A DNA stretch of 64,000 bases, from positions 4,033,078 to 4,097,077 of the forward strand of contig NZ_CP100390.1 in NCBI RefSeq assembly GCF_026016465.1, written 5' to 3'. The notes under the pieces were generated by a model that ran no database searches, was not told the DNA's origin, and saw nothing but the letters and a program-made list of their open reading frames with translations. The translations under genes were made by a program, and so were the position numbers. Origin of the DNA: Alkalimarinus alittae (GTDB lineage: Bacteria > Pseudomonadota > Gammaproteobacteria > Pseudomonadales > Oleiphilaceae). Below are positions 27,523 to 36,356 of the stretch, piece after piece; position 1 is the stretch's first letter; each line of letters begins with the position of its first letter.

Positions 27523-27789
27523 TTACCTGAGTTGGCTGTCCTTACTGCCACGACGATTAATACCCCCGCTAGAGGGTTCTTTACCTTCAGCGCTCGATTG
27601 ACAGGAAACACACAGCTGAACACCAGAGACCGCTTTTCGCCTAGCCTCAGGGATAGCCTTGCCGCATTCTTCGCAAAACTTAGCACTCTCACCGGATTGA
27701 ATATTACGCCTTGCCTGCGTTACTGCGTCTTCGACATTCGCATCGATTTGATCTTGTACTGCACCATCACGAGCCCAACCACCAGCCAT
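27523..27789 (-). CDS. DksA/TraR-type C4 zinc-finger protein
   Basis: An 88-residue protein with a C-terminal four-cysteine zinc finger: C39, C42, C60 and C63 in CEECGKAIPEARRKA...CVSC. This is the TraR/DksA finger; the long coiled-coil arm of DksA is absent, as in TraR and YbiI. Such proteins can enter the RNA polymerase secondary channel, but that role is not proven for all small members. The minus frame is chosen over an overlapping plus-strand frame because of the intact finger. Confidence 0.88.
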   Translation of the reverse strand: MAGGWARDGAVQDQIDANVEDAVTQARRNIQSGESAKFCEECGKAIPEARRKAVSGVQLCVSCQSSAEGKEPSSGGINRRGSKDSQLR

Positions 27790-27879
27790 ATTTAACGCCT
27801 ATTTCATGAATGTTCACGCACAGACTATCTTCATTATAGGTTAACTTTGAAGACGCCACCAAAAGCCACGTTACTTAGT

Positions 27880-28857
27880 TCAATGGGGTATTTCATTACT
27901 CGACACAATACCCAACGCGTCATTAACCCACCCCATTAGCTTTTCAGGTTCGATATCTGGGTAGATGCGCACAATAATGTCAGCAAAATCAGCGAGCAGG
28001 TCTGGATTATCTTTCTCTTCGATCATCAATGCCATTTCAAGCACTTGCTCTCGTACACGATGACAAATGGGGTCTTCTACCTGCAAATGGTTTAATAACG
28101 CATCTACCTTTAAGTTAATATTATCCATTCGCCCTGCCAATTCTCGATACTTATGGTCTAGACCATGTTTAAGCCGTTGTATTTTTCGTTCTACTTGGTG
28201 GTCATGGCGCTTCGACGACTCAGTCTCCAGTTTAAGATCCATAAAACGTCGATAAAGTTCATTTAGTATATGAGCGGTATCTTTGTCTAGCCGGGTAATG
28301 TCATCGATCATCTGATCAACCCCGGTGCGCAATTCGCTATCCATCACCGCCACCTGCTGTTCTAACTTACTGACGGCATACTTAAAGCGTTGCAAAAACT
28401 GATCACTTTCTCGTTCCATAAACAATTGCAACATATCGCCCGGTTGCAGTGCTCGATTACGGCCATCGGCACGCAGGCTATATTCACCCGATGGGCTACA
28501 ATAAGGTTTTTGCGAACCTGAAGGGATATCAATTCGAAGAATGGGTCGTTTATTTAGGTTTTCACTATATAACTGGATCATAATCGGAGGGACGCAGCTC
28601 AGTGCTTTATTTTGAATCTGTAGGCGCGCTTTATCGCTAACATCACAGCCAACAATTCGCCCTCTCTGCAAGCCTTCATCAGAGGTGTACTCTTCAACCC
28701 CCACCAGCACCGTGCCTCCAGACCGAGAGTTAGCAAACGCAATCAACGTTTTAAGTTTTACCCCTTCCAAATCACGTTTAAAATCAACATCGAAACCCTC
28801 TGAGTGATTCAGCAACAGCTTTGTTTTTTTACTCAAGCGCTTAAATTCTGTTTTCAT
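27880..28857 (-). CDS. AlbA_2 (Schlafen AAA_4-type) domain protein with C-terminal coiled coil
   Basis: About 325 residues from the ATG at 28857; a TTG six codons earlier is less likely. Residues about 15-140 match the AlbA_2/divergent AAA_4 domain: DFKRDLEGVKLKTLIAFANS, GGTVLVGVEE and the RADGRNRALQPGDM region. Residues about 145-330 are strongly helical and heptad-like, suggesting oligomerisation. AlbA_2 proteins are often annotated as transcriptional regulators or ATP-binding proteins and some occur in defence loci. No nuclease or toxin-antitoxin partner is adjacent. Function unknown. Confidence 0.72.
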   Translation of the reverse strand: MKTEFKRLSKKTKLLLNHSEGFDVDFKRDLEGVKLKTLIAFANSRSGGTVLVGVEEYTSDEGLQRGRIVGCDVSDKARLQIQNKALSCVPPIMIQLYSENLNKRPILRIDIPSGSQKPYCSPSGEYSLRADGRNRALQPGDMLQLFMERESDQFLQRFKYAVSKLEQQVAVMDSELRTGVDQMIDDITRLDKDTAHILNELYRRFMDLKLETESSKRHDHQVERKIQRLKHGLDHKYRELAGRMDNINLKVDALLNHLQVEDPICHRVREQVLEMALMIEEKDNPDLLADFADIIVRIYPDIEPEKLMGWVNDALGIVSSNEIPH

Positions 28858-29047
28858 GACCGGCCCGCAGCCCAATTCAACACTTTAAATCTATCATTTC
28901 TTACAATACCCTATGATCCGGTATAATCAAATATTAACCCGACATTCAAACCGAGGTGAGGTTTTTAACGATATTATAGGCTTAGGTATTACAAGCTTAA
29001 TCATCGTAAAATGCTTCATGCTGCAAAGAACGATAGAGAGAATACAC

Positions 29048-29512
29048 GTGACCAACACTAAATTTGTCGTACCAGAGCCATCTTATACCCTCATACAACG
29101 AGAGGATGAGGGTGCGCAAGTGTATGCTGCGGTAAATACAACTCTAGCAACGCTCGAAAACGATCAACGCCAACTCTTTAGCTGGCAGCTTTCATTAATT
29201 TTGGAGTTACGAACAGAAGATGACAAGGGGCTGACCTTGCCTGAAGAGTCAAAAGAGATTGAGCCTTTCTGTCAGCAGCTTGAAATAGATTTGCGCGAAG
29301 GCGGAAACGCCATACCATTAGCTAGAATAACCTGGCGTAAAACACGAGAACTATTATTCCGTGTTTATAACCCAGTACAAGCAGATGAGTTAATAAAATC
29401 GATTATCGAAGCTGAAACTAATCCACGCCCATTTAGCTATTCGATAGACCCCGATGAACATTGGAAACTGACCGATATTTACCTTAAGCAATTTGCTAAC
29501 ACTAAGTCTTAG
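29048..29512 (+). CDS. DUF695-like protein
   Basis: About 154 residues if the GTG at 29048 is used (VTNTKFVVPEP), supported by GAGAG seven bases upstream. The same frame is open back to an ATG at 28913, but that extension has no ribosome site. The sequence has no signal peptide. The body, with LATLENDQRQLFSWQLSLILEL and the C-terminal WKLTDIYL, resembles the DUF695 family. Function is unknown. It is divergent from the AlbA_2 gene, 190 bases apart. Confidence 0.55.
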   Translation: MTNTKFVVPEPSYTLIQREDEGAQVYAAVNTTLATLENDQRQLFSWQLSLILELRTEDDKGLTLPEESKEIEPFCQQLEIDLREGGNAIPLARITWRKTRELLFRVYNPVQADELIKSIIEAETNPRPFSYSIDPDEHWKLTDIYLKQFANTKS

Positions 29513-29616
29513 CCAATATTAAGTCTTAAAGAAATATCTAATAAGAAGATACAGATAACAACAGCGCGGTATGGTTTGCGACTATCATGCCGCGCTGTCG
29601 TAACTATTTCGGGTGA

Positions 29617-30177
29617 TTATGCCTTCTTCCGAGAAAAAGCAAACCCTAATAGAGCAAGCGATAACAATGCAAAAGTACCCGGTTCAGAAACCTGAGTCGC
29701 TTCACCACGTCCCCACAGTTTCATATTAGACAAGCCTCCGCCGCCACCTTGCAGCTTATCATAAGACCAAGTACCACTTGTTTCGTTTGCCGTAATAACC
29801 CATGCAAAATGGTCTGGATCACCCCCTCCATTACCAACATGTATTGAAATCACCGCTTCTGCAAACGTATTCCAAAAGTCATTATCAATAGCCCATGTGC
29901 CTTCAACATGCTTTCCACCCCAACTGCCTGATGTCAGCATTGTTGTTAAGTAGCTATCACTGCCATTCCCTTCTAATGAACCTTCACCACTCCAAGATCC
30001 ACCATAATGGCCGTTAATAGTACTACCGTTACCTTTTGTGTTCCCCGCCCCCGTCTTACACTCTTCAGCTGAGTCTAAGGTCGCAGTACGATCTGCGCCA
30101 CCGCAGGTAATCGGCATTGCCGATACGTTAGCGGCAGCCAACAACAATAAGGGTACCCAGAATAAATTTTTCATCAT
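29617..30177 (-). CDS. PEP-CTERM sorting-domain secreted protein
   Basis: A 186-residue exported protein with an N-terminal signal peptide (MMKNLFWVPLLLLAAANVSA). The C-terminal signal SEPGTFALLSLALLGFAFSRKKA has the tripartite plan of PEP-CTERM: SEP (for PEP), a hydrophobic helix and a basic tail. Such proteins are cut and anchored by an exosortase. The middle is Gly/Ser/Trp-rich with two N-terminal cysteines. No exosortase gene is in the window, so it is presumed elsewhere. The role may be in exopolysaccharide or floc matrix. Confidence 0.85.
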   Translation of the reverse strand: MMKNLFWVPLLLLAAANVSAMPITCGGADRTATLDSAEECKTGAGNTKGNGSTINGHYGGSWSGEGSLEGNGSDSYLTTMLTSGSWGGKHVEGTWAIDNDFWNTFAEAVISIHVGNGGGDPDHFAWVITANETSGTWSYDKLQGGGGGLSNMKLWGRGEATQVSEPGTFALLSLALLGFAFSRKKA

Positions 30178-30339
30178 GTGCGCCTTTATTTGAATAGTTT
30201 TTTATATAATCCCCACTATAGATTATGCAAATAAACAGCCACAAATAAGAATATGTTTAATTAATAGTTGTTGCACCACCTGCTTACTTAACACTTCATC
30301 GCTTAATGTAAAGTTTTCTGACACAAAACCACACATAGC

Positions 30340-30777
30340 CTACTTTCGCTTCATTTGTTTTTCGGCGCTAAAGATGTCATCTAACGCCTGAAGCAAATCA
30401 ACCGCTGATAACATGCCTACTAACTGCTCATCTTTATCAAGCACGGGGGCCGCACCAATTTTATGCTCCAACAATAATTTAACAGCCTTGCTCAAGGTGT
30501 CATAGGTATGAATACAAAAAACGTTTTTGATCATGATGTCACCAACGTTGAGATCATCATTTAGATCATAGATATGGCTAATATCAGGCGCTTCATCTAC
30601 CCAATCAGGCCTTCTCAGGGCTCTATCACTAACAATACCCAATAGTTTTCCATTATCAACAACGGGCAGGTGTCGAATTTCCTTCTCCCGCATTAAAAAG
30701 AACGCTTCACGTACACCGACACCTGAAGTGACAGAAATCACTTTAGGCGACATATACTTTGAAACCTTTGTAGTCAT
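30340..30777 (-). CDS. Tandem CBS-domain protein
   Basis: A 145-residue protein made of two CBS motifs (about 5-60 and 75-135), with the conserved REKEIRHLPVVDNGKLLGIVSD and HKIGAAPVLDKDEQLVGMLS segments. CBS pairs bind adenine nucleotides and act as energy or ligand sensors. It stands alone, with no fused effector domain. GGAG six bases before the ATG supports the start. Confidence 0.9.
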   Translation of the reverse strand: MTTKVSKYMSPKVISVTSGVGVREAFFLMREKEIRHLPVVDNGKLLGIVSDRALRRPDWVDEAPDISHIYDLNDDLNVGDIMIKNVFCIHTYDTLSKAVKLLLEHKIGAAPVLDKDEQLVGMLSAVDLLQALDDIFSAEKQMKRK

Positions 30778-30921
30778 AACGCTCTCCGTTTTCGCATAAC
30801 CCTTATTACGTGTTAAGCGACGCCATATTGGGTGACTTAACCACTGTGACCCATACTAATCTGTGTATTAATAATAGCAAGTAGGCAAGCAAGCCAACTT
30901 AATAGACGCCACCTACCTTAA

Positions 30922-30963
30922 TTGCTTTAAACCTTAGTTGCTTTAAACCTTAGTTGCTTTAAA
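30922..30963. repeat. Short tandem repeat, 16-base unit
   Basis: TTGCTTTAAACCTTAG occurs twice in full and a third time in part, directly after the end of the 63-codon gene. It is probably replication slippage. Confidence 0.7.
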
Positions 30964-30970
30964 GGCTCAG

Positions 30971-31162
30971 CTAATCGTCAGGTTCATCAAGGCCTAGTAA
31001 TGCAGACTTATACTTTTCAACACCGGAGAAATCAAAACCGCTGTCATCACCCAATACCTCTGGATCATAGCGAATACCACAACCGGCTTTAACGGTTTTG
31101 GAGGTATCTACTTCACCAGTATTAGAGCTTTCTATGGTTTCGTCGTTGGTTTTGTCTGTCAT
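30971..31162 (-). CDS. Small acidic hypothetical protein
   Basis: A 63-residue acidic protein with one cysteine (AGCGIRYDPEVLG). It begins with a Thr/Asp/Glu-rich, probably disordered segment. I do not recognise a family. An excellent ribosome site, GGGGAGG, lies six bases before the ATG and is created at the edge of a dispersed palindromic repeat arm (31173-31203). Lies 84 bases downstream of the YbfF-like esterase gene and may be co-transcribed with it. Confidence 0.6.
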   Translation of the reverse strand: MTDKTNDETIESSNTGEVDTSKTVKAGCGIRYDPEVLGDDSGFDFSGVEKYKSALLGLDEPDD

Positions 31163-31172
31163 ATGAACCTCC

Positions 31173-31203
31173 CCTGATTCCGCTTCGCTACATCAAGGCT
31201 ACG
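31173..31203 (-). repeat. Dispersed palindromic repeat, family A single arm
   Basis: CCTGATTCCGCTTCGCTACA followed by TCAAGGCTACG is the reverse complement, with few changes, of the left arm of the about 103-base elements at 48301-48402 and 53909-54011. Only one arm is present. Confidence 0.65.
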
Positions 31204-31246
31204 ATTATACGAGCGCTTCGCTTAGCACTATATCTATAGCCGCTTT

Positions 31247-32023
31247 TTACGCTTTAAGGTCCAAAAACCGCTCACAAATTCTAACAAACAATTCTGGTTT
31301 TTCGGCATGGAGCCAATGACCCGTATCTGGGATTATTTTCATCTCGATATTAGGGAAGAGTTGCAAAACATGCTCACGATGCTGGCGTTGTATATAGTTG
31401 GACTTCCCTCCGGCTATAAACAACACCTCTCCATCAAAAGGTGCCTTTGAAGACTGCCCTGCCATAATGTGTTGGTAGTTCTTACAAAGGGATTTAAGGT
31501 TCATTTTCCAACTGAACCCTGAGTTACCGTTTTTCACCAGATTTTTTAATAGAAACTGACGAACGGCCGTAGTCTTAACCGTCTTTGCCAATAACTGGTC
31601 TGCCTCACCTCTTGACTGTAACTCGGTTAACGGAAGCGATAACAGCCCTTCGAATATCTCATTATGGTGTGGCTCATATTTCACCGGTGCAATATCCGCA
31701 ACGATCAATTTATTCACTCGCTCAGGGAAGTTTAATGCCAAATGCATGACAGCCTTCCCCCCCATTGAATGCCCCAAAAAGTGACAGCGAGTGATGCCAC
31801 AGCTATCAAGGTAGCCGATGATATCGCCAGAGATTGCCTCATAAGTATGCACATCACTATGAGGGGAGCGGCCATGGTTTCTCACATCAATAGCATGAAC
31901 TTCATACTGGTCTGATAAACCGCGAGCAATCATACCTAGGTTTTCTAATGAGCCGAATAGCCCATGAACCAATACAATGGGCTCACCTTGCCCGCTCACT
32001 TTATGATTTAGCCTTAACACCAA
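31247..32023 (-). CDS. Alpha/beta hydrolase, YbfF-like esterase
   Basis: A 258-residue alpha/beta hydrolase. The oxyanion segment VHGLFGSLENLG, nucleophile Ser86 in LGHSMGGK and catalytic His in DTGHWLHAEKP are present, and the pattern is close to the YbfF acyl-esterase group. Natural substrate unknown. Its start overlaps the end of the upstream DUF1722-type gene by ten bases, so the two are co-transcribed. Confidence 0.88.
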   Translation of the reverse strand: MVLRLNHKVSGQGEPIVLVHGLFGSLENLGMIARGLSDQYEVHAIDVRNHGRSPHSDVHTYEAISGDIIGYLDSCGITRCHFLGHSMGGKAVMHLALNFPERVNKLIVADIAPVKYEPHHNEIFEGLLSLPLTELQSRGEADQLLAKTVKTTAVRQFLLKNLVKNGNSGFSWKMNLKSLCKNYQHIMAGQSSKAPFDGEVLFIAGGKSNYIQRQHREHVLQLFPNIEMKIIPDTGHWLHAEKPELFVRICERFLDLKA

Positions 32024-32685
32024 AATGCTAACTCACCTAAAGAGGTTGATTTGAGCAGATACTCTGAATTATTTTGTTTGGCCAGTAGCTGCACCTCAGC
32101 CAATAGCTCAACGTTGTTAACTTCGTTAGGACGAATAAATGAGTGCGCAGAGACGTATCCCCACATTTGTTGCAAGGCATTCTTTAAATCAGGTTGGTGT
32201 GGCTCAGCTCTTATTGCATGTACCACTTCGAGAAGTAAATCATCAAAACCAATCTGACGAGTCGCCACTTGCTGCCCCATACTGATAAATGCACTGTGAT
32301 TTCTAGCCATAATCGAGTAGCGGTAAATAGCCCAGACCTCTCGCTCATTTACGGGTACAGCAATACGGCCGTGCAACCCCCTTTCGTTGCGTTTCAACAA
32401 CATTTGTAATTGATCTTTTAGCGGCTCTTGCAAACGAGCAGGCCATATTACTGTACCCTCATAGACATTCTGATACTCAGGCGTCGCAATATCCCTCAGG
32501 CGCATTTCAGCAATGAGTTGATTAAGTCTTACAACGAGTGCCTCTTCATGACTCACCCAGTGCGCAGGCAACCGTCTTTCTCTGCTAGTTTGATCATTAA
32601 TCAACCCAGACAGCAGTCTCATTTGTTCTGTCAGTAGCTCATCATCAAGAAAGCCCGCATCAAGGTCCCAAATTTGATTCATCAT
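32014..32685 (-). CDS. DUF1722 (YbgA-like) protein with a Pyr_excise-like N-terminus
   Basis: A 223-residue protein. The N-terminal MNQIWDLDAGFLDDELLTEQMRLL stretch faintly resembles pyrimidine-dimer glycosylase-like (Pyr_excise) proteins. The C-terminal half contains YRYSIMARNHSAFISMGQQVA and ALQQMWGYV, which align with the DUF1722 core (the HKYLLLAH...YxxLGxxVA and LQHxxGY motifs). The DUF1722 call is moderate and the N-terminal call weak. DUF1722 often accompanies photolyases; none is here. It overlaps the esterase gene by ten bases. Two adjacent ATGs are possible starts. Confidence 0.5.
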   Translation of the reverse strand: MMNQIWDLDAGFLDDELLTEQMRLLSGLINDQTSRERRLPAHWVSHEEALVVRLNQLIAEMRLRDIATPEYQNVYEGTVIWPARLQEPLKDQLQMLLKRNERGLHGRIAVPVNEREVWAIYRYSIMARNHSAFISMGQQVATRQIGFDDLLLEVVHAIRAEPHQPDLKNALQQMWGYVSAHSFIRPNEVNNVELLAEVQLLAKQNNSEYLLKSTSLGELAFWC

Positions 32686-32778
32686 CCATCCCTTTTTATC
32701 ATTCTAATGTCTACAGCAATCCACAAGCTAAACAGATGCATCATTCTAAATATTATATTTTTTCTAGACACTCAATTT

Positions 32779-33378
32779 CTATAAAATCTTGGCTATTTGC
32801 TTATCATGTACTGATTTGAGCAAGGCTACGGCAAATATAGCGCCTATTAAAGCTAATAGCATATCTGACTGGGTATCCCAAACAAAGCCTTGCGTGCCCA
32901 AAAACGACTCCGCAGCCTCATCAGAGAGCAATGCAACCCACCACTCTATCAGCTCGTAAAAAGCACTGATTGCAAGGCAAATAGATACAACGATAAATCC
33001 TAACCAAGCAGGCTTATTAATCACCTCCTGTCGTATCAAAATCTCTCTGGCAATGATTGCAGGTACAAAGCCCTGAGCAAAATGCCCCACTTTGTCGTAA
33101 TTATTTCGAGTTCCACCAAAGCACTCAGAGAGCCAATCAAATAGCGGCACTTCGGCATAAGTGTAATGCCCTCCCACCATCAAAATAACACAGTGAACCA
33201 ATATCAATCCGCTACAGAGTCGGGTTAACGGAAACTTTTTATAGCTCGCCCCTATTATCACAATGGCGATTAATGCAGGCAGTACTTCTAAAAACCAGGT
33301 GTAATAATCTTTAGGTGAGATCGCCGACCAAACAAAAACCAGTAAAAATACCACGCCCCATGAGGCCCTGTAAGGCAT
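32779..33378 (-). CDS. YjdF-family (DUF2238) membrane protein
   Basis: A 199-residue inner-membrane protein with about six hydrophobic helices. The family signatures NNYDKVGHFAQGFVPAI, FYELIEWW and FVWDTQSDMLLALIGA are intact. Function of the family is unknown. AGGGAGGTG just before the ATG is a near-perfect ribosome site. It is monocistronic and divergent from the PilZ gene. Confidence 0.88.
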   Translation of the reverse strand: MPYRASWGVVFLLVFVWSAISPKDYYTWFLEVLPALIAIVIIGASYKKFPLTRLCSGLILVHCVILMVGGHYTYAEVPLFDWLSECFGGTRNNYDKVGHFAQGFVPAIIAREILIRQEVINKPAWLGFIVVSICLAISAFYELIEWWVALLSDEAAESFLGTQGFVWDTQSDMLLALIGAIFAVALLKSVHDKQIAKIL

Positions 33379-33503
33379 ATCACCTCCCTCTAATTAAACT
33401 ATAAACCGAACAGTTAGTTTAAGAGTGATCTAACGTTAGTGCTAATCTTTTATAAAAAGTAATGCTAACCTTTTATTTAAACATAGGAGAAGGAATCACC
33501 TTC

Positions 33504-33932
33504 ATGACAAATGACAGCATCAATCCAGCAAAACTAAAAAGTGAACGTCGTCGCTTTAGAAGGCACCCAGCATTAAAGCTAAAAGCCGAAGTTAAAATAA
33601 AAAAAGGGCTTTTTGGTCAATGGGTCGACGTAGAACCCCGCGATTACAGTAAGCGTGGTATGGCGATTGAAACTGAGTACGCATTTGAACCTGAACAACC
33701 TATCACCTTGAATATAACGCTTGAAATGGAAATTGGGGATATTCAAATAACAAAAATAGAAGGGATCATCAAAAATAAACTTAAGGATACCCCGACGCCA
33801 CGCTACGGCGTTGAGTTTGATTACACAGCCAATCGCCACATGAAAACAACCGAAACTCAGTCACAACTAGGTCGAATTGAGGGGATTTTAGAGCGAAGCG
33901 AGAACTTACGACTGAGAATCGAAGATCGATAA
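33504..33932 (+). CDS. PilZ-domain protein
   Basis: A 142-residue cytoplasmic PilZ protein from the ATG at 33504; an in-frame ATG at 33462 has no ribosome site. The N-terminal RRRFRRHPAL contains an RxxxR-like arginine motif and RDYSKRGMAIE supplies the (D/N)xSxxG-like motif, so c-di-GMP binding is plausible. The C-terminal 30 residues are helical. No diguanylate cyclase is in the window. Confidence 0.82.
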   Translation: MTNDSINPAKLKSERRRFRRHPALKLKAEVKIKKGLFGQWVDVEPRDYSKRGMAIETEYAFEPEQPITLNITLEMEIGDIQITKIEGIIKNKLKDTPTPRYGVEFDYTANRHMKTTETQSQLGRIEGILERSENLRLRIEDR

Positions 33933-34181
33933 ACAATAATTTAGGCAAGATTTTCCCTATTTACCTATGTTTCAGCTGATTTATCACTATTAAACCAAAG
34001 TATCATGAATAATTATTTGTTTATTTTTTATCTAAGGACTAAACTTTGATATTGAAAATTGGCAGTTTAAACAAGCATTGGTTTTTTAATCATTACTTGC
34101 TGACATTTTCATCAGGATATTTTTGGGTATTTCCAAAAATTGAAAGCATAAATTAGTTCGTAAAGTTCAAGGTTATTTAGA

Positions 34182-34391
34182 ATGTCAGAAAAGCAATCAG
34201 GAACCGTTAAGTGGTTCAACGAGTCGAAAGGTTTTGGTTTCATTCAGCGTGACAATGGTCCAGACCTATTTGTTCACTTCAGCAACATAGCTTCCGACGG
34301 GTTCCGTACTCTTCAGGAAGGTCAGGCTGTTACTTTCACTGAAGGTACAGGCCAAAAAGGCCCACAAGCTGAAAACGTATCTCCAGCTTAA
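34182..34391 (+). CDS. CspA-family cold-shock protein (copy 1)
   Basis: A 69-residue OB-fold RNA chaperone with RNP1 KGFGFI and RNP2 LFVHF. It is almost the same as the product at 41600-41809, differing mainly at the two ends and at a few internal sites. It melts RNA secondary structure and acts in cold adaptation or growth control. It has a long AT-rich leader of about 250 bases upstream, as is common for cold-shock genes. A strong terminator follows. Confidence 0.96.
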   Translation: MSEKQSGTVKWFNESKGFGFIQRDNGPDLFVHFSNIASDGFRTLQEGQAVTFTEGTGQKGPQAENVSPA

Positions 34392-34480
34392 GGCTCGTCT
34401 GACGTTCTGTTGATCGCTTTTTTGTTAAGAACTTTCAGTCCTTACCGACATCGTACCAGCAGACATTAGTGTCAGAATTC

Positions 34481-34515
34481 GTAAAAGGGGCCTTGTGCCC
34501 CTTTTACACTTTTTT
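34481..34515. terminator. Rho-independent terminator of csp copy 1
   Basis: Perfect 11-base stem GTAAAAGGGGC / GCCCCTTTTAC with a five-base loop, then a run of six T. It lies between the convergent csp and LysR genes and may serve both. Confidence 0.9.
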
Positions 34516-34558
34516 AGCTCTATCTTTTTAGCTCAAACTTTTCATTTCAGCGCTTTCA

Positions 34559-35416
34559 CTACTCGCTCATTGATACTTTAACAAGCCCCTGCTTGACACC
34601 TTTAATACTTGGATTTTCTAAATTCTTTATTGGTATTGCAACGCCGACAGTTCGCCGGATCGAATGCATGCCCACAACTTCGCTTAACGCTTTCACAACA
34701 AAACGGTGCGAATAATCTGCCGTTTGAGGCAATGGCACTATAGCAACACCTACCCCCGCCTCAACCAATGATAACGCCCACTCTTCATTATCCACTGATG
34801 CTGCAACATTAACGCTTATCTCATTTGTCCTTAAAAACTCAGTCCACTCCGCGCTGCGGTCACAGTAAACGCGTTCGATAATGCTCTGCCCATCCAAGTC
34901 ATCTAGAGAAATTGGATGCTTATACGCCAACGAATTTTCAGCAGGAATAATCAAGCAGTACTGATCTTGCCAAAGCGGTATGAACACATCATCAACAGAG
35001 GCATCCCGCTCAACCGTCAAACGAATGTCTGCTTGCTCAGTTTGATGTATCAGTCGCACATCTAACAAACTATCAATACGTTTTAGTTGGCTTAATAATT
35101 CATTCAAATAAGCAAATGCAATCGACCGTGCAACTGAAACCGTTAATAGCCCGTTCTGGGCTCGGTTTTTAAACAGTGATTGAACAGAGCGAGCATGATT
35201 TAAAAGGCCTTTAGCTTCTCGGTAAAAAACATGCCCTTCCTCGGTTACTTTCACGCCTCTCGGTTGCCGAGTAAATAGCGGCACCTGCAACTCACCTTCT
35301 AATTTATTGATGGCATGAGATATAGAAGGTTGAGCCACAAAGCACGCCTCAGCCGCTGCGGTTATACTGCCTTTTTCTACCACGGCAACAAAATACCCTA
35401 AAGCCTTTAGATCCAT
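34559..35416 (-). CDS. LysR-family transcriptional regulator
   Basis: A 285-residue regulator with an N-terminal winged helix-turn-helix (residues 1-60; AAEACFVAQPSISHAINKLE) and a C-terminal periplasmic-binding-like effector domain. The gene follows the metallo-hydrolase gene after 13 bases on the same strand and so probably shares its transcript. It may control that hydrolase. The effector is unknown. Confidence 0.9.
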   Translation of the reverse strand: MDLKALGYFVAVVEKGSITAAAEACFVAQPSISHAINKLEGELQVPLFTRQPRGVKVTEEGHVFYREAKGLLNHARSVQSLFKNRAQNGLLTVSVARSIAFAYLNELLSQLKRIDSLLDVRLIHQTEQADIRLTVERDASVDDVFIPLWQDQYCLIIPAENSLAYKHPISLDDLDGQSIIERVYCDRSAEWTEFLRTNEISVNVAASVDNEEWALSLVEAGVGVAIVPLPQTADYSHRFVVKALSEVVGMHSIRRTVGVAIPIKNLENPSIKGVKQGLVKVSMSE

Positions 35417-35429
35417 AAAATATACCGTT

Positions 35430-36356
35430 TCAAAAAAGAAAATTGGGGAATTTTGGCAACTCTGCTGCCACTAACTCATCATGAGCAGGCACAATAGTGA
35501 GCGCGGGGTTTCGATTGCTTAAATCATGGATAGACTGTATTTGTGTTAAGTTTTTGTCGTCATCCCAATTAAACTGAACTAACCAGCTTAAAAAAGCAGG
35601 TCGCTCAGCATTATCAATCACACCTTTGATTGTCCAAGTGGTATCCCCGATAAAAAAGAAACGCTTTCCTGAGCTTATCGTCAGAAATATACCCACCTGG
35701 CCCGCCGAATGGCCAGATATATCAACTAACACCACGGAGCCATCGCCATATATATCGAGACTTTTCTTAAAGCCTTCATATTCATTTTCAGCTAACGCTA
35801 TAAATTGCCAATTTATTGTCTCAGCGTCCATTTGAGAATGCAGAAACGCAGGTGCAGCACCTGCCATTGCCTGATCATATTCTGCTTTTTGAACCCATAA
35901 AGGCACATTAGGAAAGTCTTCTATTCCACTAGCATGATCCCAGTGAAGGTGCGTGGGAACGATACACTTTAACCTTGAAAGATCATAACCGGCTTGCTTT
36001 AGCTGTCTAATAGCAGGGTTATGATCGGTATAGCTAAAGAGTTGTTGATCAAAAAAGCCATTCTCTTCGAACTGCTCTTCAATATTTTCTCCCAGCCCAG
36101 TATCGATGAGAATATCACCTTTAGGGTGACTGATGAGCACCACATTTTGGGCTAAATGCCGCCGTTTAAACAAACTACCAGAACTCACTACCATCGCTTC
36201 CTGAGCGCCCGCTGAGCTAGCTGTTTTGATCACTGAAAACCCTATCTCGTCGGCAGCATAGCTGGTAGCCGCTGAAAGAATACCTAAACACGCCACTAGA
36301 AACACCAGCATGTAACGTCGAGTATTGTGCTTCTCTACTACACTTTTCATATGCAT
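35430..36356 (-). CDS. Exported MBL-fold metallo-hydrolase, AHL-lactonase-like
   Basis: A 308-residue metallo-beta-lactamase-fold hydrolase with a signal peptide (hydrophobic core about 16-34, ending SYAA). The metal motif HLHWDH is at 136-141; later ligands lie in SGHSAGQVG, FIGDTTW and VPAHDEL. The order matches N-acyl-homoserine-lactone lactonase and related zinc hydrolases, but quorum quenching is only one option. AAGGA six bases before the ATG supports this start. Co-transcribed with the LysR gene. Confidence 0.82.
   Translation of the reverse strand: MHMKSVVEKHNTRRYMLVFLVACLGILSAATSYAADEIGFSVIKTASSAGAQEAMVVSSGSLFKRRHLAQNVVLISHPKGDILIDTGLGENIEEQFEENGFFDQQLFSYTDHNPAIRQLKQAGYDLSRLKCIVPTHLHWDHASGIEDFPNVPLWVQKAEYDQAMAGAAPAFLHSQMDAETINWQFIALAENEYEGFKKSLDIYGDGSVVLVDISGHSAGQVGIFLTISSGKRFFFIGDTTWTIKGVIDNAERPAFLSWLVQFNWDDDKNLTQIQSIHDLSNRNPALTIVPAHDELVAAELPKFPNFLF

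Noticed and set aside
27532-27795. Plus-strand frame of 87 codons
   Set aside because: Antisense to the DksA/TraR gene, whose four-cysteine finger is intact; the plus frame has no recognisable content.
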